Source: Kryptolebias marmoratus
Lineage: Eukaryota > Chordata > Actinopteri > Cyprinodontiformes > Rivulidae
Reading direction: 5' to 3'
NCBI RefSeq assembly: GCF_001649575.2
Contig: NC_051434.1
Location: 15,040,986-15,104,985, forward strand
Length of the DNA stretch: 64,000 nt
Shown here: piece by piece, positions 25,791 through 39,000 of the stretch
How positions within the stretch are numbered: the stretch's first letter is position 1
Layout of the letters: each line of letters starts with the position of its first letter
Position numbers and translations under genes: made by a program
The notes under the pieces: model-generated
The model's input: the letters and a program-made list of their open reading frames with translations, nothing else
Databases searched by the model: none
Told to the model about the DNA's origin: nothing

Positions 25791-26833
25791 AGGGCTGTGA
25801 GGAAGATGGAGGTCAAAGATTTGGATCCACAGCAAAAAGACTACAGTTTATGAAGAAGCCAAGATGATGACCTAAGATTATATAATCTGACCTGAGAATA
25901 GATTTGCCTACATTTTTCAAAAGGTCCCCGCTGGAACTGAGGCCTGGAAAAAAAAATATATATTTTTTTTTTAAATACAAAACCAAATTTTTATTTCATC
26001 ATTCTCTTTCTCTTTGAATGCTTATTCATTGCTATATTGCTGTCTCTGATTTGTTTCAAGACCCTTTTTCATGTTATCTTTTTTTTTTTTAAGCAATCTA
26101 CAAAAATTACAGAATTCATCATTTTTGCTTCTTTCATTCATTTTAGGTTCTGTCTTCATTAGATTTTTTTTCTTTTTTAATTATCATTGGTATTTTTCTT
26201 TGTCTAAACCTATAAGAATTTAAAAAAGAGAACATTATTGCCCTCCATCACCCCTATCTGTGTTGCTCCTTCTTCAAATATTTCCATTCTGAGTACAAAC
26301 TATGCATTATAATTGTCTTGGTGGTTGAGGTGTGACTGACAACTATTTGAGTTTTTCTTGTAAAGGAAAAAAAAAAAAAGAAAAATCTCTTCAAATGTTC
26401 TTCAGTTCAGTTAAAACAGATGTCACTTTGCATTCATACCCTCCTTCACGGATTGCTTGTTTTGTACATATCTATATGTATATATATATTGGCATTTTAT
26501 ATTTTTAGAATATTTTGGTATTGGGGATACTAATCGTTTTCTACTTTTTTAATTGCTAGTAGTTATTTTTGCAGCAAATGATAAACTTTTGTTTTTATTC
26601 TAAAGTCTTTAAGCTTTTAAAATAGAAGCACACGCTCAGTAAATGACAAATTATTTATTGAAGAAATTTGCCCTCACACAGGAAATATATTGGCTTTCAT
26701 AAGTGTTGCTAAAGTTCATCTTGTGTTCTTTTGACTCCAATATATTTGGAAATAGGACATTTAAAGCATCTCATCTCATCCTGTTTTCCAAACTAGCTGT
26801 AATGACCATCTGTCTGCTTCACTCACCTTTTGT
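25791..26833 (+). other. col16a1: probable col16a1 3' UTR up to the assembly gap
   Basis: About 1 kb of AT-rich sequence follows the stop, with several T-rich runs and no open frame of note. I see no AATAAA. ATTAAA variants occur just after the gap (26861 and 26875), so the transcript may end shortly beyond it. The true 3' end cannot be fixed from sequence alone. Confidence 0.45.
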
Positions 26834-26860
26834 NNNNNNNNNNNNNNNNNNNNNNNNNNN
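26834..26860. other. assembly gap of 27 N
   Basis: A run of 27 undetermined bases lies in the presumed col16a1 3' UTR or just beyond. A single N also occurs at 13380 at the edge of a (TA)n microsatellite. Confidence 0.99.
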
Positions 26861-29420
26861 ATTAAATTGGCAACATTAAAGTCTATTCACCACAAGTACT
26901 GTAAAGCAAAAACACCCAAACACCGATCACAGCCACCAGGGCCTCACAGTCACCTAAAAGGAAGGACAATATTCTGAAACGCATCACATTTGTGGTGCCA
27001 CATGTTACTGTATTTACCGTAAGCTTTTTTTTTTTTCTTCCCTTTGTCATTCGAACATTTCAAGTTTGTGTTTTAACTCATTTACTTGTTTTGTACTTTC
27101 CCTGGCATTTGAACTTTAAGCAATAGTCAAACTTTAGTTTTTAAAATAAGCAACCCCCTTTGAAATGTTTAACTGAATTAAAAGAAGCTTTTCATAATAG
27201 CTGTGTCTCTATCTCTTTTTTTTAAATATAATTAGCATTTTTAATCTGTGTTGTGTCAGCCAGTCTCCAGACACTTCTCAGAGCATAAATTAATTAGATA
27301 CTAGGTGTCTCGACATGCATGTTAAAGGCTGGCTATCTTTTTTTAACTTTGATTTATTTATTTATTTCATAGGAGCACACTCAGAAAACTTTAGCTGATT
27401 TACTTTGTAGTTACTTTAACATCTGTTTTTCTTGTCTGCTGAGCTTGCAGTGACTATTTTGCCTTCTTGCCATCATTCACTGTCTATAGTTGTTTTGTCT
27501 TCATTTATTCTGTGTTATTTGCCATTTGTGTGTTTCTGTTTCTTGTGTGTTTGTAGCTGTTTTGTGTCTCTGTCAATGTTTGGCATTTACAATTTGGATT
27601 TATTTGCCCCCATCTACACTGGAATGGTGTTTTTAAGAACATGCAAAATGCTTTTTTTTAATGCTTCAGCATTGTGTCCACATAGAAACTGTGTTTTGTA
27701 ACAAATGTTGTTGGTTGGTTAAGAAGGACCCAAGGATACAGGCAGCAGGTAACAGCAGGGATGATAACACATTGCAGACAGGTGGGAATGTAGCTGAAAC
27801 AAGTATCACTGAGGAAGACATTGGCTGAGAACATGGACAACGAAACCCAAAAGTGCCAGGCTAGACAAGTAACAAAAATGCAGAATAAGAAACAGAAACA
27901 CTGGCAGAACAGAATAACTGAAAATAGATACATAAACTGAAACTCTGGGAATTACAGAACTCAAAAAAACAGACAAACAAATCAAAACACCAAAAAAAGT
28001 CAAACCATGAGTCCCAAAATGTTTTTTTTTCTGTAGCCAGCCAAATGCAACCTTTTGAAACAATGCAATGCCTAAGTTATGATCCTAAGCATGACAGATG
28101 TAACAAAAATAATGACAAATTGCATCCTTGCATTTGTGCTGCAGTGTCTAGTTGCTTAACTACAGCAACACATTTGTATACTGTATCAGTTCAATTACCT
28201 TGAAGAGCAGATCAACACTTTTTATTCTTACACCAAATAGTCAAAGGCCAAAAGTTTTTTTTTTATTACTTTACTGACCATTCTCAATCAACAATCCTAA
28301 AACAACCTCTGCAGAAAAAAAATATGTACAATAGGCTATACATCAAATTTAGAAAAAAGGTAAGAAATTGGAATAATAGTAAGACCAACAGATGCATTAA
28401 GAACTTGCCCTGATATGCTTTGAGCATTGTCTGGAAAACCTATCCCTCTAGCTGTCCCTCGCTGAATAATGTGTCTGAAAAGTCTTCATTATGTCTGCAT
28501 ATGTTGGCTGACCCGACTTCCAGTCAATACTGTTCTGCACTTTTGTGGCTTTGTAGTTTAATGTGACCTAAAGTAGAAGTTTCACCCTATCATCACTCTA
28601 CAGAGAGATTAGATTTCTGCTCTTGTATTCATCATCCTTGTCTTTTTTGTTTGTCCGATTCTTCCGATTTCTTCTTCAGATTGCCTAAGCTTTCTATGCA
28701 CCATGCCTTGGTTCCTGTTTTGGTGTATTTCGAGGCAGTGTTACAGCACCACATATAGGCCTGGCTGAGTTACTGCAGTTTTTTGGTTTGTCTTCTGCAT
28801 TTATGTGCGGATGAAAACATTTCTAAAAATGGTGCCATGTTTGCAAGTTTTCAAAAACATCAAATAAAAACGATTGTTTTGAAAAATGTCATTTGTGAGT
28901 GGACATGGCCTTAGGTTTTCTGCTTGAATGTGATGTTTTATTCGTTTTTTGCGTGTATTTGTCTGTTATAATTCTGTTTCTTTGTCATTTGGGATTTTCA
29001 GAGTTACTCAATGTAGTTTTGTTTCTTTGTGGTTTTCACAGACCCATAGTTGTTTTGTCTCTTGAACATATTAAGTGTATCCTTGTAGTTGTTTAGTGGA
29101 TGTTTTGCTTTGTTTCTCCTCTTGTTAATCAGTGACTGTGATTTAGGAGCCATATGTGAACCAGGTTACTGAGATCAACTAGTAATTATTCTGAACTCGC
29201 AGAAACCATCTAGTGTTATTATTTATCCCTTTATTCTCATTCTCATTTCTTTTCTTTCTCGCTGCTATTTGTTTTTTTATATTCAATAGTAAAACATCTT
29301 TGATAATACAATTGTGAATGAAAATTGCACTTGTCATTGCAGAAAAAAAATATCTGTATGCAGGCAAGTGTTATGCAGCATTGCTAACTAATGGTAACTT
29401 TTGGCTTTAGTTGTGCAAGA
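26861..29420. other. intergenic spacer, no gene seen
   Basis: This stretch separates the two convergent genes. It is AT-rich with many short T runs and stop codons in all frames. Around 27720-28020 the + strand is strongly purine (A)-rich, with repeated short words such as aacaga and aaaac, possibly an old non-autonomous repeat. I could not assign a family. Confidence 0.5.
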
Positions 29421-29473
29421 ATGTTGGTAAAAGATGAACATACGCAGCCAGGCAATTTATTAACATGCAATTA

Positions 29474-29515
<42 letters not shown>

Positions 29516-29592
29516 TAATCTTCTTCAGATATACCGTAAATTTGGACATTGCATGTTAATAAATTGCCTGGCTGCGTATGTTCATCTTTTAC

Positions 29593-29598
<6 letters not shown>
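29421..29598. repeat. 51-bp perfect inverted repeat around a (TA)n core
   Basis: Arm 1 is 29421-29471 and arm 2 is 29548-29598. Each is 51 bp and they are exact reverse complements. Between them lies a second palindrome (ATTAG...CTAAT, 29470-29519) built on (TA)n from 29475 to 29514, plus 28 unpaired bases. Arm 2 runs straight into another AT tract (29597-29623). This could be a foldback or MITE-like element, or an inverted duplication made at the microsatellite. Confidence 0.9.
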
Positions 29599-29623
<25 letters not shown>

Positions 29624-29693
29624 ACCACATGACACACACACACAAAGAATGCAAAAACAAACAAAAAACATTAGAATTTATAAAAGTTTCCTC

Positions 29694-30758
29694 TTTATTG
29701 CTTTGGGATGACTGTAACATCCAAAACAGCAAACTACTTCTTTTTTTTTTTCTTTACAGATGATTACATAAAGACAATAAATAGCTTTATTTTGACAAAA
29801 CTAAATCAGTCTTCTTGTGGAAAGTTGACAGTGGCATAGAAAGCACAAGTGAACTGTTAACTAATTTGTTCTGAAGAAAACTTATTTCCGTGGGACCCGC
29901 ACGTTTCTCACAGTTTCCATTAGCACAGGGTTTTGTTGGTGCATATCGTAACCCATTCCTTTTTTTTTTCTACACATAATAATCAACACACATTTACAAA
30001 GATTTACAGCACTGCATTGTGGGAGATGGGGAGTGCCAATTGGGATATGCTGTTGCCAGGCAACAAGAGGAAGAGAAAAAGCTAGTCATTAGTTTCTAAA
30101 ATGAGTTTTAGGTAGCAAGCAAGGGATTGGGACTGGGAGGTTACATGAGTCAAATCAAGGATCCACTCAAAGTTTTTGATCAAAAGATATCTTTTATAAT
30201 ACAGTACTGAGTGAAAATAAAGACTGAAATCATTATTTTTGTACAGTTTTAAGGTTTTAATAATTAAAACACAACATTTTTCATATATTTGAAACCAATA
30301 AAGTGACCATGATCTTAAAAAAAGCACCTTTCATCGTGTTTGATTTTCAGCTCCTCTCAGCCCATACTGATGATAATGTGTTGGTGGGAGACAAGGAGAT
30401 GCAGTCTGAATCTGTCCCTGTGTCACTGCTGGTACAGTGAAAGGATATTTGGAAGGGACTGACACTGATATCATCCAAAAACACTGAAGAATTTTAAAGG
30501 GTGTAGGTGGCAGAGAGCTGCTGTTGTCATGGTGATGTGTGGGAAAAAGATCATGATGTCCCACCAGTCAAAACTTCCGGTTCTCAAATCTAGGGATGAG
30601 GGGGCTAAACATCCAGTCACTGTGTCATCATTGTCCCCATCTCTCATTTTTGCTGTTGTCCAACAGAGAAGAGTGGTCTCTCGCCTTTTTTTTTTTATTA
30701 TTACTATTATTTCCCACTCTCCCGGGTGTTGTGAGCTGCTGATGTGAGAGACGAGTCT
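29694..30758 (-). other. col9a2: probable col9a2 3' UTR
   Basis: The sequence on the - strand after the col9a2 stop has no open frame and contains candidate polyadenylation hexamers (AATAAA on -, read as TTTATT on +) at 30694-30699, 29786-29791 and 29694-29699. The middle and distal ones would give a UTR of about 1 kb. The proximal one lies only about 60 bp from the stop and inside a T-rich tract, so it is less likely to be the main site. Confidence 0.45.
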
Positions 30759-30964
30759 CTAAACATTGGGTCCTTTGATTGTTCCTGCCTCCTGTAATCT
30801 TGGTGAGGTGTATGCCGATGCAGCCAGACACATTGCTGCCTCGCAGTACCCTAGGAGACCCGGGAGTCCAGGCTTACCAGGGCGACCAGCCTCTCCGGCA
30901 GCTCCCTGAGGTCCTCTCTCTCCAGGCCTGCCGTCTCGGGCTACACCATCAATACCAGGAGGAC
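30759..30964 (-). CDS. col9a2: col9a2 exon 32: end of COL1 and NC1
   Basis: The last exon joins in phase 1 and finishes COL1, including a conserved-looking interruption (GVARDG). It then encodes NC1: [14 protein letters not shown] and a tail ending GTIKGPNV before TAG (complement of 30759-30761). The CxxxC pair at residues 664 and 669 is the FACIT inter-chain cysteine motif. The tail resembles mammalian alpha-2(IX), which ends in SIKGP. Confidence 0.94.
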
Positions 30965-33900
30965 CTGTAGAAAGATGGATTCTTTTTACTGATTTCCAGA
31001 AATCAATAAAAATAACATCTAAGATTCATTTTGGTGATGGAAAACCCCAGCACAGACTTTGATTGCACGGGTAAATTACATGTCCTCATGTTTAAGTTAT
31101 CTGTCTCTGTGCACAAGAGAATGCATGTTTGAATTAGCTTATACTGTTGCAGTCCTTTCACATTCTCATTCAAGAGCATCTGTTAAATGACTGGAGTTAA
31201 TGATGCCTTTAAAATTCCTTTCAGCAGCCTCTCCTGTGGCAAAAGATGTAATGCCAAGTCCTTCAGTTGCTTATTGTCCCTTTTGTCTTCTGTACCTCTG
31301 CCTTCCCATCCACCATTTTTCCTTTAATGAACATTTCTAACTGCTTCATAAAAAGCCTGACTGCATGCAGTACGATGCTTGTTTTTTACATTGAGCTGAG
31401 GTGGAAAAGTAGTTGCATGTAAACAAAATATGACAAACTGCAACCGAAAACTAACTTTGTGAATAAATCTTCCATTGAAAGTTTGTTGAACTGATACAGA
31501 GTTACTTCGAACTCTAAGGTGAAACCAAAATACATTTTTTAGAGGAAACTGTGCTACAGAACAAAAAAAAAAAGCTTTTCTTTCTTTTTTCCTTATTTAT
31601 TTTTTGTTTGTTTGTTTTACTAGGAAAAAATAATGAATTAATAAAAGGAAATAAATTTGTTTTTGATCAGTGTTAGCACAGTCCAGATGATGAAGAGGAT
31701 TTGTTATCGGATTTTAACATCTGACAACAAATTTAGATCAGAGGTGGTGCATTTTCGATGCGTGGATTTAAGTCCCACCTATTCCCATGTTGCATACAAC
31801 ATTATGTTTTTTTAAAGCAGGAAATAGATAATTACAGTTAAATATGTTAAAATTGAAAATTTGAACATATATAAGCAATCTAAGAACTATGTGTATCAAC
31901 AAGAGTCATTGTCTGAAAAATATATCTTTCAGTGGTTTTAACTGTTTTAGTTTTAAAGCACCACATTGCTAGTGCACAGTCCTTGGTTCCAAAAATACAA
32001 CATAGCAGCTTCTGGCTTCAATTTCCTGCAACAAGTGAAGGAGAGGACACTTGGTGTGCCAGTATAATATGACTATGGTGTGGCCCTTATGCTGATTTCT
32101 GTCATACAAAAATAAAACAATTTATATCAGTGTCCTTCTCAATCCCTCACTTGTAAGTTTACCAAAATTAACATATTTATGTCAACAGTGTTTTGCCATC
32201 CAAAAGTCACAATTTAATTTACCCACATCATGGCTGCTAGGTCTATATGGAAACTTGCTAAGACAGTTGAAAAACTACTATATTTATGACCTCACTACAA
32301 CTTTAATACAGAACATAGTCCCTACCTTGTATTCCTGGGGGTCCTGTTGGTCCTGGGTGAGCTCTACCTGGATCCCCTCTCTCCCCCTTTGCCCCTCTTT
32401 TTCCTAGTCAATATGGAGCATGTGAAGACATTAGTAAAAAGTACTGGTAATCTACAAATGTATCATGTTGTTTATTTTTACCTTTGAGCCCTGTGTTTCC
32501 AATCTGCCCATGCACTCCAATGATACCAGGTATTCCACGGGGTCCTGGTAAGCCATGTGGACCCTGAGGGCCAGGTGATCCTGGTGGTCCAGGAGGCCCA
32601 GGAGGTCCCATTACACCTGCACCACCGAGCACGGCTCTCTTTGCACTCACTGCCACCGCTGCAAGCTTCTCTGTTAGAGAAAAAAAACATAGCATAATCA
32701 TTTTTTATTAACCTTTGATAGCTGGCAACTGGCTGCTCAGGAGATGAAAGCAGTTTTGGAAAATGAGCTAATCTAATCTACCCCGCAGACATCAAAGGTG
32801 AATATTCAGCTCTGGATGCTCACCCTGCATCATCTTTAGAACCACTTCAATAATATGCTGGTCAGATGCATCACGTCCCTGGAGAGAGAAAGACATGAAT
32901 GTGAATTGCAAAGATATAAAAACGTAAACATAAATGCTGTAGTGAAAGCTAAAATGGACTTACTGGTGGCCCCAGAATGCCCGGCATGCCAGGTATCCCT
33001 CGCTCTCCGTTGAGTCCCCTTGGACCAGATAGCCCTGGCGGACCCTGATCTCCTGGTTTACCAGGGTCTCCAGTGGGTCCATTGTGCCCAAGGTCACCCC
33101 TAATTCCTTGCTGCAAACAGAAGAACATCAAATAATTTATGTTTTATGAAAAGAAAAAAAGAAAAAAGAAACTGTTAAATACTGTTAAAAATAAAACTGT
33201 TCAAAGTAAAAAAAAAAGACAAAGCAAGTCTAACAGCCATCACTTTTATATATAGAGGTATTCTCACCTGTCCTTTGGGCCCAGGTTCACCAGATATACC
33301 CTGCCACAGCAAAGACAAACAGCCATTATCACCCCATCAAATATTTATGCTTCAGAGATGCTCATCCAGCAGTAACTAAAGAAAGAATGTTGTAAATGAA
33401 TATTGAAATCTGGCTTCAAAGAGCCAATGTGCATCACTGCTTTACCGTGATGTAAACAACTTACTCGCCATCTGGATTATTACTAGAACTTGTATGCAAA
33501 TTTAAAAATAGGCATCCTCTTCCTAACTTTGTTATGCTTCGAATATATTCTCCACTTCATCATTCTGTTTTGATGTATTCAGAACCAACTATTTAAACCT
33601 TCTTATCTAAAGACTGAAAGTTTTTTAAGATCCAGAGACTTTGTCATGGTTATTTATAACAAGAAGCTGGAAACAGCTTTGGACTGTGTAATAATCTTTA
33701 CCTTTTCGCCTTTCTCGCCAGCCAATCCCTCAACGCCAGGGTCACCCTAAAAGCAACAGAACAGGAAACATGAGGAGGAGAAGAAAGGGATTTGTGAGCA
33801 TGGTGCTTCAGGTTTTCTGTTTCTGACAACCCAGTTTAACAGAGAAAAACAACAACAACAAACAAACAAACAAACAAACAGCAGCAACAACAAAACAAGG

Positions 33901-35971
33901 TTACTCACTATGTCCCCCTTTGGACCAACTTTGCCTTGGAAACCCTGAGAGAAGAGTAAATGTAAATGTGATCAAATCTAGAATCTAATATTCCTTAGAA
34001 AACACAAAGAAACTGTTTACTGATTGAAGACAGTGACACTAGAGATTGAAAAGTAAGAAAAATGTTGTCTCATCTCTGAAACAAGGAAGATGTGGAAGCT
34101 TGAATTATCATTTATATTGCTTGCCTTATTCAATAATCTGCTGTAGATTCATTTGAGTTTTATTCACAGATAAGCACTGCCCCCAATGGACAGGTTTGTT
34201 TCACTACATTATTATATTGTGAAGATGGTACAGTTTTCACACAGCAATAGAGCAACTTTCTCATTTGCAAAAATGCACAGACCTTGTCTCCTTTAATCCC
34301 AGGAAGACCCTGTGCACCTGGAACACCAGTGGGGCCTCTTTCTCCTTTGCTTCCCTGTTGGAATACATTCATTTGTTAAAGGTAGATCCTGCATTCATCG
34401 TAAAATGTACTTGAAAAATGAGGCTTACATGTTTGCCGACTCCTCCCTGTGGCCCTACTGGTCCTCGCTGTCCTCTGTCACCCTACAGAAGTTTTTGAAA
34501 GTGAGTTAGCCTGGTTTAAGGGATCAGCTTTTGGTGTTTTTTAAAGTAAAATCATAATGTTTTACCTTAGGTCCAGGAATCCCTTCCATTCCAGGCTCAC
34601 CGGGAATACCAGGCTCCCCCTAACAGGGATACAGTGAATTAGTACAACTGTTTCCCCTGTTGCACAATAAATTTTGGCATACATGTAACTTGCATACTCT
34701 TACCAAAGGTCCAGGAGCACCAGATGGGCCAACAGAACCCCTACGACCTGCTTCCCCCTAGAAAGAGTTTGTGTAAATAAATAAATAATAAAAACAATAA
34801 TATAAAATAATATTAATAAAAACACATGGAAATGCTTATATAAACAGATAATAATAACCAATATGGAAAATGACAAACCTTAACTCCAGCTTCTCCCTTT
34901 GCCCCGGAGGTGCCAGGTAATCCCTACAGACAGAATTAACAAGACCTTACAGTAAAGTGTTGCAAACGACACTCAGCTAACACCACATCAAATTTTAGCT
35001 CAACATCTTTAATATTGCCTGAGTTATAGCCATTTCTGTGTTGGCGTAGGTGGATTGGCTGTGGTGGCCATCTTAAATTGAACTGACTCTAAAAGTTTAT
35101 TAGTAGTTACAACCCATTATTACTTTCTGTGTTTTAATGCCATTTTTCCAGTTTTTTATGGTATATTTTGCTAACACATATACATATCATATACATGGCA
35201 ACATTTTAAACAAAGTTCTTGCACAACTGTTAATATTCAGCTAAGTTCATAATGACTTTTAAACCCATTCTGTTTTAAAATATTAACCACCTTGAAATAA
35301 GTAGTTTAACTTGGGGGATGACTTTTAGCTATTATCACAACACAGTTTAAATACTTAATAAAACCATAAACAAATGACTTGTGAACCAAATCGACACACC
35401 TCACTATTTGTGTTTGTGTGTCTCCATCTATGACTGTATCATAGACATACATAAACAGACTAACTTCTTGTTTTTGAGTGTGTAGCAGTGTTGGTGTCAC
35501 AGCAGTGATCACACACAATAGTGACCATAACATGCTCCATTACCCTATAGTCAAAATAAAACACACACACACACACACAACACCCTCCTATGTTTCCTAG
35601 TTGTCTGATTGTGATAAATGGTCTGCAGAGGGAGAAGAGTGCCTTTTCAAGGTGGTTTATATTTTAGAACAGAATAGGTCAAAGAGTCATTGTTAAACTG
35701 AAAGACTGCTCATGAACCAGATTGTACTATATTTACAGGTCGTTTCAGTTAAGCTTTTGATTTATTTATTTGTGTGTTTTAGCTTTATTTAACTATTATA
35801 TATACCAGATTGACCCAAGTGATCTTAGTGACAATAAGTGTGTATTGAACATATATTGTGTTGTTTGTGACATATAAACAGTACACCATCCCCCACAATA
35901 ATAAAAGATCACTCACTGCTGCTCCCTGAGGCCCAGGAGGACCTGGCATACCAGGCTGCCCAGGAGCTCCC

Positions 35972-36023
<52 letters not shown>

Positions 36024-39000
36024 GAAAGATACGGAGGGAGAGAGCATCTTTAACTCAAAATAACAATCTTTTTTGGTTATTTTATGCAGCAGACACAAGT
36101 TTACTTTGATTCCAGGTATTCCAGGTGTGCCGTCTTTTCCATCAATCCCTGGCAGACCCTGAAAAAGCAAGCAGATGTGTCAGTGGACTTCATTTATCAG
36201 TTGGCACAGACTTCAAACACAAACAAACAAACCAAATGCTTTCACTCACATTTTCTCCCTTTTTGCCAACTGCACCTTGAGGACCCTGAATACCTCGGCT
36301 GCCCTGCAAAAAATATTCATATCTACCTCAGTGTATTTATTGTGCACATCAGAATATTTTCCTTCATTCAAGTTCTGAAGAGTAACTGTTTTTTTTTTTT
36401 TTTTTACAAAATACAAACAAAAAAGAAGGACATGAGAAAAGTCTCCCACTTTATCTCCCTTGTCTCCTGACTCTCCAGGTGGTCCTCTAGGTCCCTCTTC
36501 ACCCTGCAAAACAGAAGAAATAGTACTTTAGAGTATTTGAGATGTATTGCTTATCTAAATCTCTGTGTGTGCACGTGTGTTTGTGTGCTTGTGTGTGTGG
36601 TGGGGTTTCTCACAGGAGGTCCAGGAATTCCTACAGGTCCACTGATGCCCTTGTAGCCACGAGGTCCCTGCCGGAAAACAACAAAGTGCAATCAATCACC
36701 TCGTATCAGGGAGAAAGCTAAGCCGCAGAAGCCCACTATTCATTGTGATAAAAGGATAATTAGTGCTTAACTCACTCTACTAATGGGAGCTGCACCGAGA
36801 GCCAGCTACTTTTGTTTTGGCACTAAGCCGGGGTGCTAACTTGGCTAACTCGGCTAATGTTAACAGTAAGACGGATGGCTTCAACGGATCATTAACTACA
36901 GATGGAGGCACTATGGACCCAGCCACCCCAACTCATTAGAGAAAGAGAGAGATTTGTGTTAGCATCATTTCCATATGTCCCCATTGCTGGTAATGGATGG
37001 TGTTTGTATAGTGAAAGCCAGGTTGGGCTGTGGCTTTTTGGTGTTCATCTTAGAAGTATAATGGCCTTGAATCTAAAACACAAAAAAACATTCAATTTCC
37101 ATGTAAATATAATAGAATAAGTGTGTGGCACTCACTGCCTCTCCTTTGGGACCCATCATTCCTGGATAACCCCTAAGACCTGTTGGACCCTAAAAGGGAA
37201 GGTAAAACAATGTAAATCAACAGCTGGTCTTTGAACATTACCAGGTCAAAACACTCAGGTTAAAACATGCCAGAACAATCCTTGTTTATAGCATACCGGG
37301 GGTCCTGGGATGCCTTGTTCCCCAGAGAGCCCGACATCTCCCTTAAATCCCTAATAAAGAAAAAATGAAACAAGCATATTAGTTATGCATTTTTTTCAGA
37401 CATGTAGGAACTTTTACTTTGTCTTATGTGTAGATTTGATTTAAAACTTTAAGTCTTAAAAAAGACTGTGTTTCTGATGGTTGTTTGTGATGCCTTAACT
37501 GGCCTTTGATGGTTGTATGTTGTGTACTTGCTGAGTCATACTTGATAGCAATCTAGCTGAAGCTAATTAGCCAGCAAGAGAAAGCTAATCAAAAATTAAT
37601 GGCCCAATTCCAATACTCAGACACACAGACTTTAAGGTAAATGGGCTGTACTTATATAGCGCCTTTCTAGCCAATCAGGCCACTCAAAGCGCTTTACAAC
37701 ACAATCTGTGTCCTCATTTCCCCATCCACACACACATTCATACAGCACTCTACTAGATAGCTACAAAGCTTACTTGAATAAATCATTCTGTAATCATTCT
37801 TTAGATCACATTCATACACCGATGGGGCACACATTGGAGGCAGTGAGGGGTTCAATGTCTTGTCCAGGGACGCTTTGACATGTGGCATACTGGTGGAATC
37901 AAACCTCCAGCTGCCTCAATTGAGGACAACTGCTTTAACCACTGATCCACAGCTGCCTGCCTGTTAAATGTTGAACATGGAATCTGTCTCACTGTCAAAT
38001 CATCCGGCCTCTGATGTAAACATTTTAAAGCCTCTTTGCACATCTTTTTTAAATTTATTTATTTTTTATCTTAGTATCTGCTGACTATCTATTCAGACAC
38101 AACAAAATTAGTATCATGTAAACACAGTTGTTAATTGAGCCTCACATATAAAGTAATACATGTTTGGAGTAGGGAAGAACTGAGATACTAAATCTATTTT
38201 CTATTTTCATTTTAGAAAGAAATGGTAACTGAAGCGTTGGTCTTTTCCAGTATGTAGGACTTTGGGGTCAGGTAAGGCTTGACAATATTACCAGCTCTGA
38301 TTCCTAGGTTCAGAGGGAACACTTAATACACATATGATTGACAAATCCTGGCTACTTTATATACTAGTTATTTTGGCAATTATCCATGATTGCAGAGTTG
38401 TTTGCATTTTCTGTGAAACATTCCCAAATATTTTAGCATGTCCATAGCTCCACAGATTTATTTGTGAACATGTATTCTGAAAAAACAAAAACATACTGCA
38501 TTGTTTTAACATACTATACAATGCCAAATGTTTGCGTGCAAAACTAAATGTAACTCAGACTCCCCCCCTCTTCAAACCTTGAAAATGTAGCAATGGAAGG
38601 AATACCACAGTTAGTCGAAGACCATGAGGAGGGAAACAGAGGACGCAGAAAACAGAGTTAAAAGGAGGAGGATGATTCGCTGTGTCGACCCCGGAAGGGA
38701 ACAGCCAAAAGAAAAAGAAGAAGGAGGAAGGAATACCACAGCAAGGTACATGCATGCTATACACACTTATTAAACACTGTGACGACGAAGACAGGTGGAC
38801 TATCAAACAGATGCTAAATGTTATTGTTGTGTGTAGCTGATTCCACATAAAACAATATCACTTATGTGAAAAGGCATCATCCAGATGTAAAGACTACTGG
38901 AACAAGAAGAAGAAAAAACAATCTAGGGTGCAAGCTAAGCTGCCTATTGTATTCAAGCACCCACTGACTAACAACTCAGACATGGCAAAAGCAGAAACAA

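Noticed and set aside
25522..25835. Several antisense and alternative frames over the last col16a1 exon
   Set aside because: Gly-X-Y repeats have GGN-CCN rich codons, so the opposite strand also reads as proline/glycine-rich open frames. Splice sites and the stop fit only the + frame.
27720..28020. A-rich strand-asymmetric segment considered as an LTR or piggyBac-like remnant
   Set aside because: Only base composition and short words are suggestive. I found no terminal repeats, target duplication or coding motif.
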